DNA of 64,000 nt from Flavobacterium sp. GTDB taxonomy: Bacteria > Bacteroidota > Bacteroidia > Flavobacteriales > Flavobacteriaceae. The notes under the pieces are model-generated. The model did no database searches. It was not told the origin of the DNA and saw nothing but the letters and a program-made list of their open reading frames with translations. The position numbers and the translations under genes are program-made. Within the stretch, counting starts at the first letter, position 1. Each line of letters starts with the position of its first letter. Shown here one piece after another: positions 53,052 to 61,992 of this stretch. The stretch lies in the NCBI GenBank assembly GCA_029946065.1, contig JAQSDU010000004.1, forward strand, positions 223,201 to 287,200. The letters are read 5' to 3'.

Positions 53052-54143
53052 GTGGAAGAAACAGAAGCACCGGTTCGTCAACGCAAAATCATTCATGTCG
53101 ATATGGATGCTTTCTATGCGTCGGTGGAACAGCTTGACAATCCCGAATTGCGCGGAAAACCTATCGCTGTGGGTGGAGGCGAAAATCGAGGTGTAGTTTC
53201 GGCGGCGAGTTATGAAGCTCGAAAATTTGGCGTTCGAAGTGCCATTAGCGGTTATATGGCAAAAAAGAATTGCCCTGAATTGATTTTTGTGAAACCCAGA
53301 TTCGATCGTTACAGGGAAATCTCACAGAAAATACGCAAGATCTTTTTTGAATATACCGATCTGGTCGAGCCGCTTTCGCTCGATGAGGCGTATCTTGATG
53401 TCACTCAAAATAAAAAAGGAAATCCGAGTGCATCTTTAATAGCAATGGAAATCCGAAAACGCATTCTCGACGAAACCGGGCTAACTGCTTCGGCGGGTAT
53501 TTCTGTGAATAAGTTCGTGGCGAAAATAGCGTCAGATTTCAATAAACCCAATGGGCAAAAAACTGTAAACCCAGATGAAGTAATTCCATTTTTGGAGGAA
53601 CTGCCGATAAAAAAATTCTACGGTGTTGGAAAAGTCACCACCGAAAAAATGTACCAACTCGGTATTTTCACCGGATTGGATTTAAAAAACAAACCATTAG
53701 AGTTTCTGGAAAAGCATTTCGGAAAATCAGGCACTTACTATTATCATATCGTTCGTGGCATCCACAACAGTGAAGTCAAGCCGGAACGCATCGCCAAATC
53801 GGTAGCGACAGAGCATACTTTTGATGAGAATCTGACTTCGGAAGTTTTTATGGAAGAAAAACTCGAACGAATTGCCGGTGAACTCGAACGCCGCCTGAAA
53901 AAATATAATATCGCCGGAAAAACAGTGACTTTGAAAATCAAATACAGCGATTTTACATTGCAAACTAGAAGCAAAACATTGCCTTATTTTATTTCAGATA
54001 AATCTTTGCTGCTCGAAAATGCAAAGGAATTATTGTACCAAGAAAGGATGAAAGATTCGGTGCGGTTGCTAGGAATTTCGCTTAACAACCTCAATACTGA
54101 AGTGAAGAAAACGGTTGTGGTGCAATTGAAGTTTGATTTTTAG
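53052..54143 (+). CDS. dinB: DNA polymerase IV
   Basis: A 363-residue Y-family polymerase for translesion synthesis. It has the active-site motif IIHVDMDAFYASVEQ near 13-27, SLDEAYLDVT near 113 with catalytic Asp-Glu, the helix-hairpin-helix block FYGVGKVTTEKMYQLGI near 193-209, and the little-finger domain at the C-terminus. The start is the GTG at 53052 right before the conserved N-terminus. Known family length is about 350. A beta-clamp-type motif is possible at the C-terminus (QLKFDF). Confidence 0.95.
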   Translation: MEETEAPVRQRKIIHVDMDAFYASVEQLDNPELRGKPIAVGGGENRGVVSAASYEARKFGVRSAISGYMAKKNCPELIFVKPRFDRYREISQKIRKIFFEYTDLVEPLSLDEAYLDVTQNKKGNPSASLIAMEIRKRILDETGLTASAGISVNKFVAKIASDFNKPNGQKTVNPDEVIPFLEELPIKKFYGVGKVTTEKMYQLGIFTGLDLKNKPLEFLEKHFGKSGTYYYHIVRGIHNSEVKPERIAKSVATEHTFDENLTSEVFMEEKLERIAGELERRLKKYNIAGKTVTLKIKYSDFTLQTRSKTLPYFISDKSLLLENAKELLYQERMKDSVRLLGISLNNLNTEVKKTVVVQLKFDF

Positions 54144-54153
54144 GTTTCAGTAT

Positions 54154-54187
54154 AAAGCTTCCAGTATTCCAAAGGCTGGGAGCTTTA
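54154..54187 (+). terminator. Terminator of dinB
   Basis: AAAGCTTCCAG / TATTCCAAAGG / CTGGGAGCTTT: a good stem with only a short T-tract. Confidence 0.65.
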
Positions 54188-54212
54188 ATTAACACAAAAT
54201 TGTAAATTGTAT

Positions 54213-54244
54213 TTTCACATTACATAAGTGAAATAGTAACTTTG
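54213..54244 (+). promoter_or_regulatory. Promoter and inverted repeat before the aldo/keto reductase gene
   Basis: A -7 box TAACTTTG lies at 54237-54244, 22 bases before the ATG. Immediately upstream, TTTCAC (54213-54218) and GTGAAA (54228-54233) form an inverted repeat where a regulator could bind. Confidence 0.45.
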
Positions 54245-54266
54245 CACACTTCATAATCACAACGAC

Positions 54267-55304
54267 ATGCAATATACAACACTTCCGGGAACGGATATCA
54301 ATATCAGCAAGATCTGTCTCGGCACAATGACTTTCGGACAACAGAATACCGAAGCAGATGGCCATGCCCAAATAGATTTTGCCCTTGAAAAAGGAATCAA
54401 CTTTATCGATACTGCCGAAATGTATCCCGTACCCGCGCGTGAAAAAACCTATGGACGAACAGAAGAAATTATCGGTTCATGGATCAAAAAAACAGGAAAG
54501 CGAAAGGAAATCGTATTGGCTTCTAAAGTCGCCGGTGCCAACCGCGGCCTAGAATATATCCGTGAAGATCTTCGGTATAATGCTGCTGCGATACATCTTT
54601 CGGTAGAAAAAAGTTTGAAACGATTGCAGACCGATTACATCGATTTGTACCAACTGCACTGGCCGGAACGCAAATCGAATATGTTTGGGCAACTCGGATT
54701 TAAAATCCAAGAAGATCGCTGGGAAGATAACACAAAAGAAATTTTGGAAACGCTGCAAAATATAGTGCAGCAAGGTAAAATCCGTCAGTTTGGGGTTTCC
54801 AACGAAACGCCATGGGGGTTGTTGCGTTTTCTCGAAGAAAGCAAGAAACACAATCTTCCGAAAGCGGTTACTATTCAGAATCCGTATTCTTTATTGAACC
54901 GCACTTTTGAAATAGGACTTACAGAAACGATTTACCGCGAAAATGTTGGTTTGCTGGCGTATTCACCTTTAGCGTTCGGATTGTTGTCAGGAAAATTCCG
55001 AAACGGCGCAAAACCAGCGGATGCGAGGTTGACGCTTTTTCCAAATTTCACACGATACAATTCTGAAGAAGCCAATAAAGCAACCGAATTGTACCATGAA
55101 ATCGCCGTTAGCAACGGATTGACTTTGGTCGAATTATCACTCGGATTTATATTAGCACAACCATATTTAGCAAGTATGATTATTGGTGCGACGACATTAG
55201 CACAATTGGAAGAAAACATCAAAACGACAGCCATTTCACTTTCGGATGAAGTTATAAAAGCGATTGACGGCGTGCATAAAATGTTTCCAAATCCGGCGCC
55301 TTGA
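54267..55304 (+). CDS. Aldo/keto reductase (Tas-like)
   Basis: A 345-residue NADPH-type oxidoreductase with a TIM-barrel fold. The catalytic tetrad is visible: Asp and Tyr in FIDTAEMYP near 50-58, Lys in VLASKVAG near 92, and His in YQLHWPER near 131. The length and the GTDINISKICLGTMTFG start match the Tas/YajO subgroup. The physiological substrate is unknown. A long inverted repeat lies right after its stop codon. Confidence 0.92.
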   Translation: MQYTTLPGTDINISKICLGTMTFGQQNTEADGHAQIDFALEKGINFIDTAEMYPVPAREKTYGRTEEIIGSWIKKTGKRKEIVLASKVAGANRGLEYIREDLRYNAAAIHLSVEKSLKRLQTDYIDLYQLHWPERKSNMFGQLGFKIQEDRWEDNTKEILETLQNIVQQGKIRQFGVSNETPWGLLRFLEESKKHNLPKAVTIQNPYSLLNRTFEIGLTETIYRENVGLLAYSPLAFGLLSGKFRNGAKPADARLTLFPNFTRYNSEEANKATELYHEIAVSNGLTLVELSLGFILAQPYLASMIIGATTLAQLEENIKTTAISLSDEVIKAIDGVHKMFPNPAP

Positions 55305-55305
55305 T

Positions 55306-55433
55306 AATTAGAAAATGTGTCAATTTGAAAATTAGAAAATTGGCGTTTGGGTATTGCTACACGATCTAATTTCTAATTGACTTTTAGGGTATTCTTTCAT
55401 TATCTCATTTTCGAATTGACACATTTTCTAATT
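55306..55433. repeat. Long AATTAG-type inverted repeat
   Basis: Arms at 55306-55332 and 55407-55433 are 27 bases long and complementary at 26 positions (AATTAGAAAATGTGTCAATT core), separated by about 74 bases that hold smaller AATTAG motifs. It separates two convergent genes and is related to elements at 28388, 36232 and 37489. Confidence 0.85.
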
Positions 55434-55436
55434 TCA

Positions 55437-56810
55437 TCATTCTCTAATTAATTTTGAATAAGAGACCGCACCCGAATTATCCGCTATATTCACAACGTAA
55501 ACGCCGCTTTGCAACGCGCTGATATTAATATTTTCACCATCAGCTTTAATTTCCTGTTGCATTAGCCTTTTTCCTGTAATGTCAAAAACTTGCATTTGCA
55601 AAGGAAAATTTACAGTAGTAGTTTTGATGGTCATAATGTCTTTCGCCGGATTTGGCGTCAAGGCAAAACTGCCTTTATTGAGGTTTTCGATGCCTAGCGA
55701 GGTATCAACAACTTTATAGATTTTACCATTTCCTGAAGCAGATACATACAACTCATTATTAACATCAATGCCAAAAGTCACGAAATAACTGTTGGAAAAA
55801 ACGGCAGAATAAGAAATTGTTCCGGCATCATTGACCATACCGATTTTGTTCGTGCAATAATCGGCAAAGAAATATTTCCCAACCATATTGGGATAAGTTG
55901 TACCGCGGTAAACGTAGCCGCCTGTTACAGAACAAGCACCGCTTCCATTGGCGGAAGAATAGGTAGCATACGGAAATGTATAAGTCGCACCCGGAGCAGG
56001 ACAGCCGCTGGTCGTATAAACGTCATTACCTTCATAGCATTTCCATCCAAAATTCAATCCGGCAGTTGCAGCATCGACTTTATTGATTTCTTCTACATTT
56101 TCCTGGCCCACATCGGCAATCCATAATTTGCCATCGGTATTGTCGAAAGAGAATTTCCATGGATTTCTAAGACCTATTGCCCAAATTTCATCAGATCCGG
56201 TAATGCCAACATACGGATTGTCGGTCGGAATTCCATAAGGTGTTCCGTTGTCAACATCCAATCGCAGCATTTTTCCTAAAAGAACGTTTTTATTCTGACC
56301 GTTGCCGTTTGGATCACCGCCGCTGCCGCCATCGCCCATTCCGATGTACAAATAACCATCGGGACCGAATTTTATCGTGCCGCCGTTATGGTTGGAAAAT
56401 GGTTGTGTAACGGTGAGTAAAATTGTAGCTGTTGTGCTGGCGACATCTACATTTCCACTGCTTACGGAATATCGTGCAATGACCGTATTCCCGGAATTAT
56501 TGGTATAGTTCACATAGAAAAAACCGTTGGTGGCGTAATTCGGGTGAAAAGCAAGTCCGAGCAAGCCACCTTCATTGTCAACTTGATTTACCAATGAAGA
56601 AAGATTTAAGAAAGGTGTCGCTTTGATAGTGCCGTCGGTGTTGACAATTCGGATGAGGCCGCGTTGCTGAACGACAAACAAACGCTCGTCACCGGCATTA
56701 ACGATTTCAACAGCATCGGAAAACCCTGTTGCAAATTGCTGTATGCCAATGGTCTGTGCAAAAGACAAAGTTGTCGTTAGTAACAAAATAAAAGTGTATA
56801 AATGTTTCAT
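55437..56810 (-). CDS. PQQ-type sugar dehydrogenase with T9SS sorting domain
   Basis: A 457-residue secreted protein. The signal peptide ends near SFAQ (19). A six-bladed propeller of the soluble glucose/sorbosone dehydrogenase family covers about 22-365, with LLGLAFHPNYATNGFFYVNYT near 78-98, GDGGSGGDPNGNGQN near 158-172 and IWAIGLRNPWKFSFD near 210-224. The last about 80 residues are a T9SS type A sorting domain (SFALTPNPAKDIM to SYSKLIRE). It probably oxidises sugars at the cell surface if PQQ is supplied; the cofactor is inferred from the family. Confidence 0.9.
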   Translation of the reverse strand: MKHLYTFILLLTTTLSFAQTIGIQQFATGFSDAVEIVNAGDERLFVVQQRGLIRIVNTDGTIKATPFLNLSSLVNQVDNEGGLLGLAFHPNYATNGFFYVNYTNNSGNTVIARYSVSSGNVDVASTTATILLTVTQPFSNHNGGTIKFGPDGYLYIGMGDGGSGGDPNGNGQNKNVLLGKMLRLDVDNGTPYGIPTDNPYVGITGSDEIWAIGLRNPWKFSFDNTDGKLWIADVGQENVEEINKVDAATAGLNFGWKCYEGNDVYTTSGCPAPGATYTFPYATYSSANGSGACSVTGGYVYRGTTYPNMVGKYFFADYCTNKIGMVNDAGTISYSAVFSNSYFVTFGIDVNNELYVSASGNGKIYKVVDTSLGIENLNKGSFALTPNPAKDIMTIKTTTVNFPLQMQVFDITGKRLMQQEIKADGENINISALQSGVYVVNIADNSGAVSYSKLIRE

Positions 56811-56862
56811 ATTTAAATGTTTATGTAGGTTGATATCGTAAAGTTAGTGTTTTTTTTGACAA

Positions 56863-56893
56863 TAAAAAACCCCAACTTGCTAAGCTGGGGTTA
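56863..56893 (-). terminator. Terminator of the MuiA-like gene
   Basis: On the minus strand AACCCCAGCTTA / GC / AAGTTGGGGTT followed by a T-run. It lies within 10-40 bp after the stop codon at 56900. Confidence 0.85.
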
Positions 56894-56899
56894 AGGTTT

Positions 56900-58513
56900 T
56901 TATAAATTATCGATTGTCTTGTCTTTTGGGTATTTGACCTTATAACTGATTCGGACTTTTTTGGTTTCGTTTGGTTTCAGGTCGAGTTCCCAGGTGAGGA
57001 TGCCGGTTTCTGTATTGACTTTTGCGTCACCTTTCTCAAGCAGTTCTATTTCAATTTGCTTGTCCGGACTCAATGGATATTGGTCTTTTAGCATTAAATG
57101 TGCTGCTTCTTTCTTGTTATTGCGAATCGTTATTTCATAAGTAAAATTCTGTACTTTATATGAAGACAAGAATTTCGTTCCCGATTTATCCACAATTTTT
57201 TCGCGCTTGATGGAGATTTTTTTGTCCCTACCCATACTCAAATTGAGTGTGTCGGAAGTCTGATTCGGATTGATGAATGTTTTACCAACGTACAAACCTT
57301 CAAAGATAATATTGGCTTCGCCTTGCAACAAATTATATTTCGCATAATCACTAATTTCTGCCAATAGAAATGTTTCTTTTTCTACTCTTGGTGCAGCGTA
57401 ATATTTATAGGAAGCGGGTAGTTTAATTTCTTTAAGGCTTACGCTGTGCGCTTTTCCGTTGGATAAAATATCGTAAGGAATGTCGATGTCAAAGGAGATG
57501 TTGAGCTGGTTTTCGTTTACTGTAGTGTAATCTGAAATTGAACTGCCGACAGAAACCTTCTTACTTCTCTTTACGTCATAGCCTTGAACGACCACTTCCT
57601 GCAGTTGGTTTTCTTTATAATCTGCTCTTCCATCTTTATCATAATCTGGTTGGTAATTTAAAAACCATGCACTCAGCAATGGCGCTTGGTTATTTTCATT
57701 AGGATTCCCGCTCGACAAAGTCAGTTTTACTTGTTTCCAATCAATGCCTGTGTTTTGCGTTACTTTTGCTTTATACATCATTTCGATAGGCTCAGAAGTG
57801 CTGTTGGCACGCAAATCATAAAATGGCTGCCACGAAGCATTCGGTGCAATATAATTAATGTCGAGGTTCACCGTTCCCGCAACTTCATTCATCACCTGCA
57901 ATACCAATTTTCCTTTTGAAGTTTTTTCTTCATTTTTGGTATTGACTTCGAGTTTGTCTTTCAGTCTTGAAAGCCTTCTGTTGAGGTCGCCCACTTTTTC
58001 CTCGAGTACATCATAAGCATCGCTCAACTGTGTCCTTTTGGTTTTATAATATTCGACTACTTTGGTCAATTCGACTAGACTTAAACCAGAATTGGCACCA
58101 TAAACTTGCTGGTTTTTATCCAATAATTCAATGGCTTTTGCCTCAGAATCTTTGGCATTGTTTGTTTTTGCGATTTGTTTTTCGACAATTTTAATGCTGT
58201 CACGAACGGTTTTGATGGCTGAAGAATTTTCGTCGATATCGTACTCGCTGATATAATTGTTTGTGAATTGCACCGAAAGCACTGTCACATTAGCATTGAC
58301 GCCAATCTGTACCGTACTTTCGTTCAAATAATCGGCGACATTTTTCACAACAATTTCACTGGTGCCTTTCGGAAGTGTCACTGCTGCCGATTGCGACAAC
58401 TCAGCGCCATTGAAATAAACCGTTGCGCCTTTGACTTTGGCAGTTGTAAAAATGGGCTTTTGTGCCAACAGCAACATCGGCAAGAGTAAAAACAGGATGC
58501 ATAGTCTTTTCAT
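56900..58513 (-). CDS. MuiA-family (DUF4139) exported protein
   Basis: A 537-residue protein with a signal peptide ending near LLAQ (18). It has an N-terminal DUF4140-like part (ATVYFNGAELSQSAAV near 30), a coiled coil (about 110-200), and a C-terminal DUF4139 domain with DINYIAPNASWQPFYDLRANS near 217-237. The family is called mucoidy inhibitor A, but its biochemical role is unknown to me. Residues near 300-312 read LQEVVVQGYDV, close to the plug motif of SusC-type TonB receptors; this is odd in a non-receptor. A terminator follows. Confidence 0.87.
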   Translation of the reverse strand: MKRLCILFLLLPMLLLAQKPIFTTAKVKGATVYFNGAELSQSAAVTLPKGTSEIVVKNVADYLNESTVQIGVNANVTVLSVQFTNNYISEYDIDENSSAIKTVRDSIKIVEKQIAKTNNAKDSEAKAIELLDKNQQVYGANSGLSLVELTKVVEYYKTKRTQLSDAYDVLEEKVGDLNRRLSRLKDKLEVNTKNEEKTSKGKLVLQVMNEVAGTVNLDINYIAPNASWQPFYDLRANSTSEPIEMMYKAKVTQNTGIDWKQVKLTLSSGNPNENNQAPLLSAWFLNYQPDYDKDGRADYKENQLQEVVVQGYDVKRSKKVSVGSSISDYTTVNENQLNISFDIDIPYDILSNGKAHSVSLKEIKLPASYKYYAAPRVEKETFLLAEISDYAKYNLLQGEANIIFEGLYVGKTFINPNQTSDTLNLSMGRDKKISIKREKIVDKSGTKFLSSYKVQNFTYEITIRNNKKEAAHLMLKDQYPLSPDKQIEIELLEKGDAKVNTETGILTWELDLKPNETKKVRISYKVKYPKDKTIDNL

Positions 58514-58573
58514 GGGTTAGATATTAAATCGATTATACATACATTGATTATCAAAAAGACAAAAAGGTTGGAT

Positions 58574-60541
58574 TTAGAAATTAAATTCGTCTTCCAACTG
58601 CAACGAATCTGTCGGAATCGTGTCGCGTTCCCGAATCCTTATATACGATTTCGCCGATCCAGAAATAAATACTGGAAGCGATTTGTATATCGTATCACCA
58701 GGCGCCAAAAGCCCTCGGCGCATCATGATATTAGTTAGGAACGATTGCTGTTTTATGGCAAAACCTTTCAAATTCCCCTGGTCGTTAAACTGGTACATAA
58801 AACCTTTTGGACGCGGGATGATTGTCGCCAAATAAATACATTCATTCAGCGAAAGCGCAGAGGGCATTTTTCCGAAATAAAAACGGCTGGCTTCTCCAAT
58901 TCCGTATACATTCGGACCCCATTCGATGATGTTAAAATAGACTTCGAGCATTCTTTCTTTGCTGGCAATGCGATTATTTTCAAGGATGTAAACCAACAGA
59001 ATTTCCTCTAATTTTCGCGAAAGCGTTTTTTCTCGGGTAAGGAAAACATTTTTGATCAATTGCATGCTGATTGTACTGGCACCGCGTGAGAATTTCTTGG
59101 TTTTGATATTTTTGATGATCGACTGTTTGAAAGCTTCGCTGATAAAACCACGGTGCGTAAAAAATGATGGGTCTTCAGTAGTCAAAACGGCTTTTCGAAG
59201 ATAGGGTGAAATCTCGCTTAAAGGCGTAAAATCGGGGTTGGCCTGACCAACAAGCACACCGCGTTGCACTTTGCCTTTGTCGATAGCGTGGTAAACGAAA
59301 TCGCCGTTGAGTTTGTTCAGATCAGCTTCGCCATATTTGGTGATTTTGAGGTTTTCTTTATCCAATTTACTGTCAAAAATCAACGTGTTTGGTTTGTTCT
59401 TATTGAACATAAAGTTAAGGTTGTAACTAAAATTACCTTCGGCTTCCATGCCTTGAAAATGGGTGAAAAGTCCGTCAGGTAAAGAAGAGATAAAATCCTG
59501 AGCCTTCATTTTCGGGATGTCAACTTTTAAGGAATAAATGGTGTCGGATGCAGTGTTAAAAGCCAGATAAGGATGAAATTTTAGCTTATTCAAATGCACT
59601 GTCGAACTGCTGTCTACCGAGACGAAATCTGATCCAAGCAGGAAATGATAATCGAAACGCGCATTTTTGATGACCACATCTTTGCTGGCAATTTTTGGGT
59701 GGTTGACTTTAAGTCCGGCGATAGATGAAAAACCGTCGATGTGCAGCTCGTCGCCATCCATATCGATATTGTCGATTTTCAGGCGTACCGAATCAAAACT
59801 CGATTTTATATTAAAACGCTCGTCGATATAAGGCATTTTGATGGCGCCTGTGTCGAGATTAAAGAAACGAATGTCTGCTTTTTTATCACGTGGATCTGTA
59901 AATCCTGCAATGCGCCAACGTTGCGTAAAGGTGTTGGTTTGTACTTTAATTGAACTTTCCAATTGTTCGTCTACAAGCCGCAATTTCTGGAAATCGACGC
60001 GCGCCTTTTTGCCGAAATCGTTGATAAAAAACGACAGATTTTCAATGCTCATGTCGGTTGGCACGAGGTTTAGCATTTTGGAAAGAACGCGATAAGTGAA
60101 TTCGGCATAGTCTCTTTTTTCATTCGAAACCGTTGCGGTAGCAGTGCTGTCTTTTTTGAGGAAATTTTCGTAATTTTTACCGCTTTTGTTTTTGACGATT
60201 TGTACATAACCATTGCGAATATCAAGCGTTCCGAGCTGAATATCACCCACAAACAAATGCCAGAAATTGACGCTGGTTTTCATTTTTCCAATTTTGAAAA
60301 GCGTGTCGGCATTTTTCGGAACTAAAGTTATTTCTGTTAAATCGACACCCAATAATCCTTGAAAATGCGCTTCTTTAATATTAAAATTACTGTCGTAATC
60401 GCGTTCAATTTTAGCCGAAACGCGTGCGATTGCCGTTTGCAGCAGCGCTTCTCTGAAAATAAAAAACGCAATAATTAAAGCTACAAAAAGGATTGCAAAA
60501 ATTTTGAGTGATAAGTATATTTTTTGTTTTCTGGTTCTCAT
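58574..60541 (-). CDS. AsmA-like protein fused to a GT51 peptidoglycan transglycosylase domain
   Basis: A 655-residue inner-membrane protein. The start at 60541 (MRTRKQKIYLS) puts a transmembrane helix at about 11-31. Residues about 40-400 are long beta strands like AsmA/DUF748 envelope proteins. The C-terminal part (about 435-640) is a GT51 glycosyltransferase with the catalytic Glu in VLTTEDPSFFTHRGF near 460, GASTISMQLIKN near 490, and the EWGPNVYGIGEASRFYFGK block near 545. No transpeptidase domain is present, so it would only polymerise glycan, like MtgA. The N-terminal domain may place it in the envelope. Confidence 0.85.
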   Translation of the reverse strand: MRTRKQKIYLSLKIFAILFVALIIAFFIFREALLQTAIARVSAKIERDYDSNFNIKEAHFQGLLGVDLTEITLVPKNADTLFKIGKMKTSVNFWHLFVGDIQLGTLDIRNGYVQIVKNKSGKNYENFLKKDSTATATVSNEKRDYAEFTYRVLSKMLNLVPTDMSIENLSFFINDFGKKARVDFQKLRLVDEQLESSIKVQTNTFTQRWRIAGFTDPRDKKADIRFFNLDTGAIKMPYIDERFNIKSSFDSVRLKIDNIDMDGDELHIDGFSSIAGLKVNHPKIASKDVVIKNARFDYHFLLGSDFVSVDSSSTVHLNKLKFHPYLAFNTASDTIYSLKVDIPKMKAQDFISSLPDGLFTHFQGMEAEGNFSYNLNFMFNKNKPNTLIFDSKLDKENLKITKYGEADLNKLNGDFVYHAIDKGKVQRGVLVGQANPDFTPLSEISPYLRKAVLTTEDPSFFTHRGFISEAFKQSIIKNIKTKKFSRGASTISMQLIKNVFLTREKTLSRKLEEILLVYILENNRIASKERMLEVYFNIIEWGPNVYGIGEASRFYFGKMPSALSLNECIYLATIIPRPKGFMYQFNDQGNLKGFAIKQQSFLTNIMMRRGLLAPGDTIYKSLPVFISGSAKSYIRIRERDTIPTDSLQLEDEFNF

Positions 60542-60629
60542 TGATTTGGGGAAATTATCTGCCACAAATTTCACGAATTGATTTGTACTAATTGATGAAA
60601 TTAGTGGCTAAACTTTTATTCATATTATT

Positions 60630-61991
60630 TTATCCGAAAAGCTCGCTGGCGACATCTTCAATCCGGGTGACTTGGCGGATTTTTATAAAGCTATTTTTTA
60701 TGGTAATCTTATTGTATTTAGAAACAAAAATTGTCGAAAAACCTAATTTTTCTGCTTCTTGGATCCTTTGATCGACGCGGTTTACCGGACGAATTTCTCC
60801 TGAAAGCCCGACTTCTCCGGCAAAGCAAAAATCTTTTCCCACAGGAATATCTTCATTCGACGATAAAATTGCAGCGACGACAGCCAAATCTATTGCAGGA
60901 TCATCAACCGAAATCCCGCCGGTAACGTTCAGGAACACATCTTTCGTTCCCAAGCGAAATCCCGCTCTTTTTTCCAAAACGGCCAGAATCATATTGAGTC
61001 TTTTGGCGTTGTAGCCTGTCGTGCTTCTTTGCGGTGTTCCATAAACTGCAGTGCTTACGAGCGCTTGAATTTCTATCATCAACGGTCGCATGCCTTCTAA
61101 TGTTGAAGCGATTGCGGTTCCTGATAATTCTTCTTCACGGTGCGAAATCAATATTTCCGACGGATTCGATACTTCTCTTAAACCAGAACCTTGCATTTCA
61201 TAAATACCGAGTTCTGCGGTAGAACCAAAACGGTTTTTTAGCGCACGTAGTATACGGTAAACGTGATTTCGGTCGCCTTCAAATTGTAAAACGGTATCCA
61301 CCATGTGCTCGAGGATTTTCGGTCCGGCAATGCTGCCGTCTTTGGTGATATGTCCGATTAGGATTACCGGAACGTTGGTTTCTTTCGCATATTTTATAAG
61401 CTCTGCGGTACATTCTCGGATTTGCGAAATGCTTCCTGGAGAGGATTCGATATAATCGGTATGCAGGGTTTGTATGGAATCGATGATAATGATTTCCGGT
61501 TCGATGGCTTCAATTTGACGGAAAATATTTTGCGTTTTTGTTTCCGTAAGGATATAACAATTGTCGCCGTTGGGCGTAATTCTTTCAGCACGCATCTTTA
61601 TTTGCTTCTGACTTTCTTCGCCCGAAACATACAAAGTGCGATAGGGTAATTTGAGGGAAATCTGTAGCAACAACGTACTTTTTCCGATGCCAGGTTCGCC
61701 ACCTAAAAGTATTAACGATCCAGGAACGATACCGCCGCCAAGCACGCGATTGAGTTCGCCGTCATTGGTATCCATTCTAATTTCTTGCGTCGAATCGATT
61801 TCGTTGATGCGAAGCGGTTTTGTGACCCTTTTGGTTTCGGGTGTATTGGCGTTCCATGCCGGTTTGTCTTCTTTTTGGATGATTTCCTCGGCGATGGTAT
61901 TCCACTCTTTGCAGGAATTGCATTGTCCCTGCCATTTTGCATATTGCGCACCACAATTCTGGCAAAAGAACGTAGTCTTTATTTTTGACAT
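60630..61991 (-). CDS. radA: DNA repair protein RadA
   Basis: A 453-residue RecA-like motor that promotes branch migration in recombination. It has an N-terminal C4 zinc finger (CQNCGAQYAKWQGQCNSC, about 9-27), Walker A GGEPGIGKSTLL near 92-103, the RadA motif LKNRFGST near 250, and a C-terminal Lon-like domain with GGISVDDPAIDLAV near 352. The length matches. It is preceded 1 bp upstream by the esterase-like gene on the same strand, so they probably share a transcript. Confidence 0.96.
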   Translation of the reverse strand: MSKIKTTFFCQNCGAQYAKWQGQCNSCKEWNTIAEEIIQKEDKPAWNANTPETKRVTKPLRINEIDSTQEIRMDTNDGELNRVLGGGIVPGSLILLGGEPGIGKSTLLLQISLKLPYRTLYVSGEESQKQIKMRAERITPNGDNCYILTETKTQNIFRQIEAIEPEIIIIDSIQTLHTDYIESSPGSISQIRECTAELIKYAKETNVPVILIGHITKDGSIAGPKILEHMVDTVLQFEGDRNHVYRILRALKNRFGSTAELGIYEMQGSGLREVSNPSEILISHREEELSGTAIASTLEGMRPLMIEIQALVSTAVYGTPQRSTTGYNAKRLNMILAVLEKRAGFRLGTKDVFLNVTGGISVDDPAIDLAVVAAILSSNEDIPVGKDFCFAGEVGLSGEIRPVNRVDQRIQEAEKLGFSTIFVSKYNKITIKNSFIKIRQVTRIEDVASELFG

Positions 61992-61992
61992 T

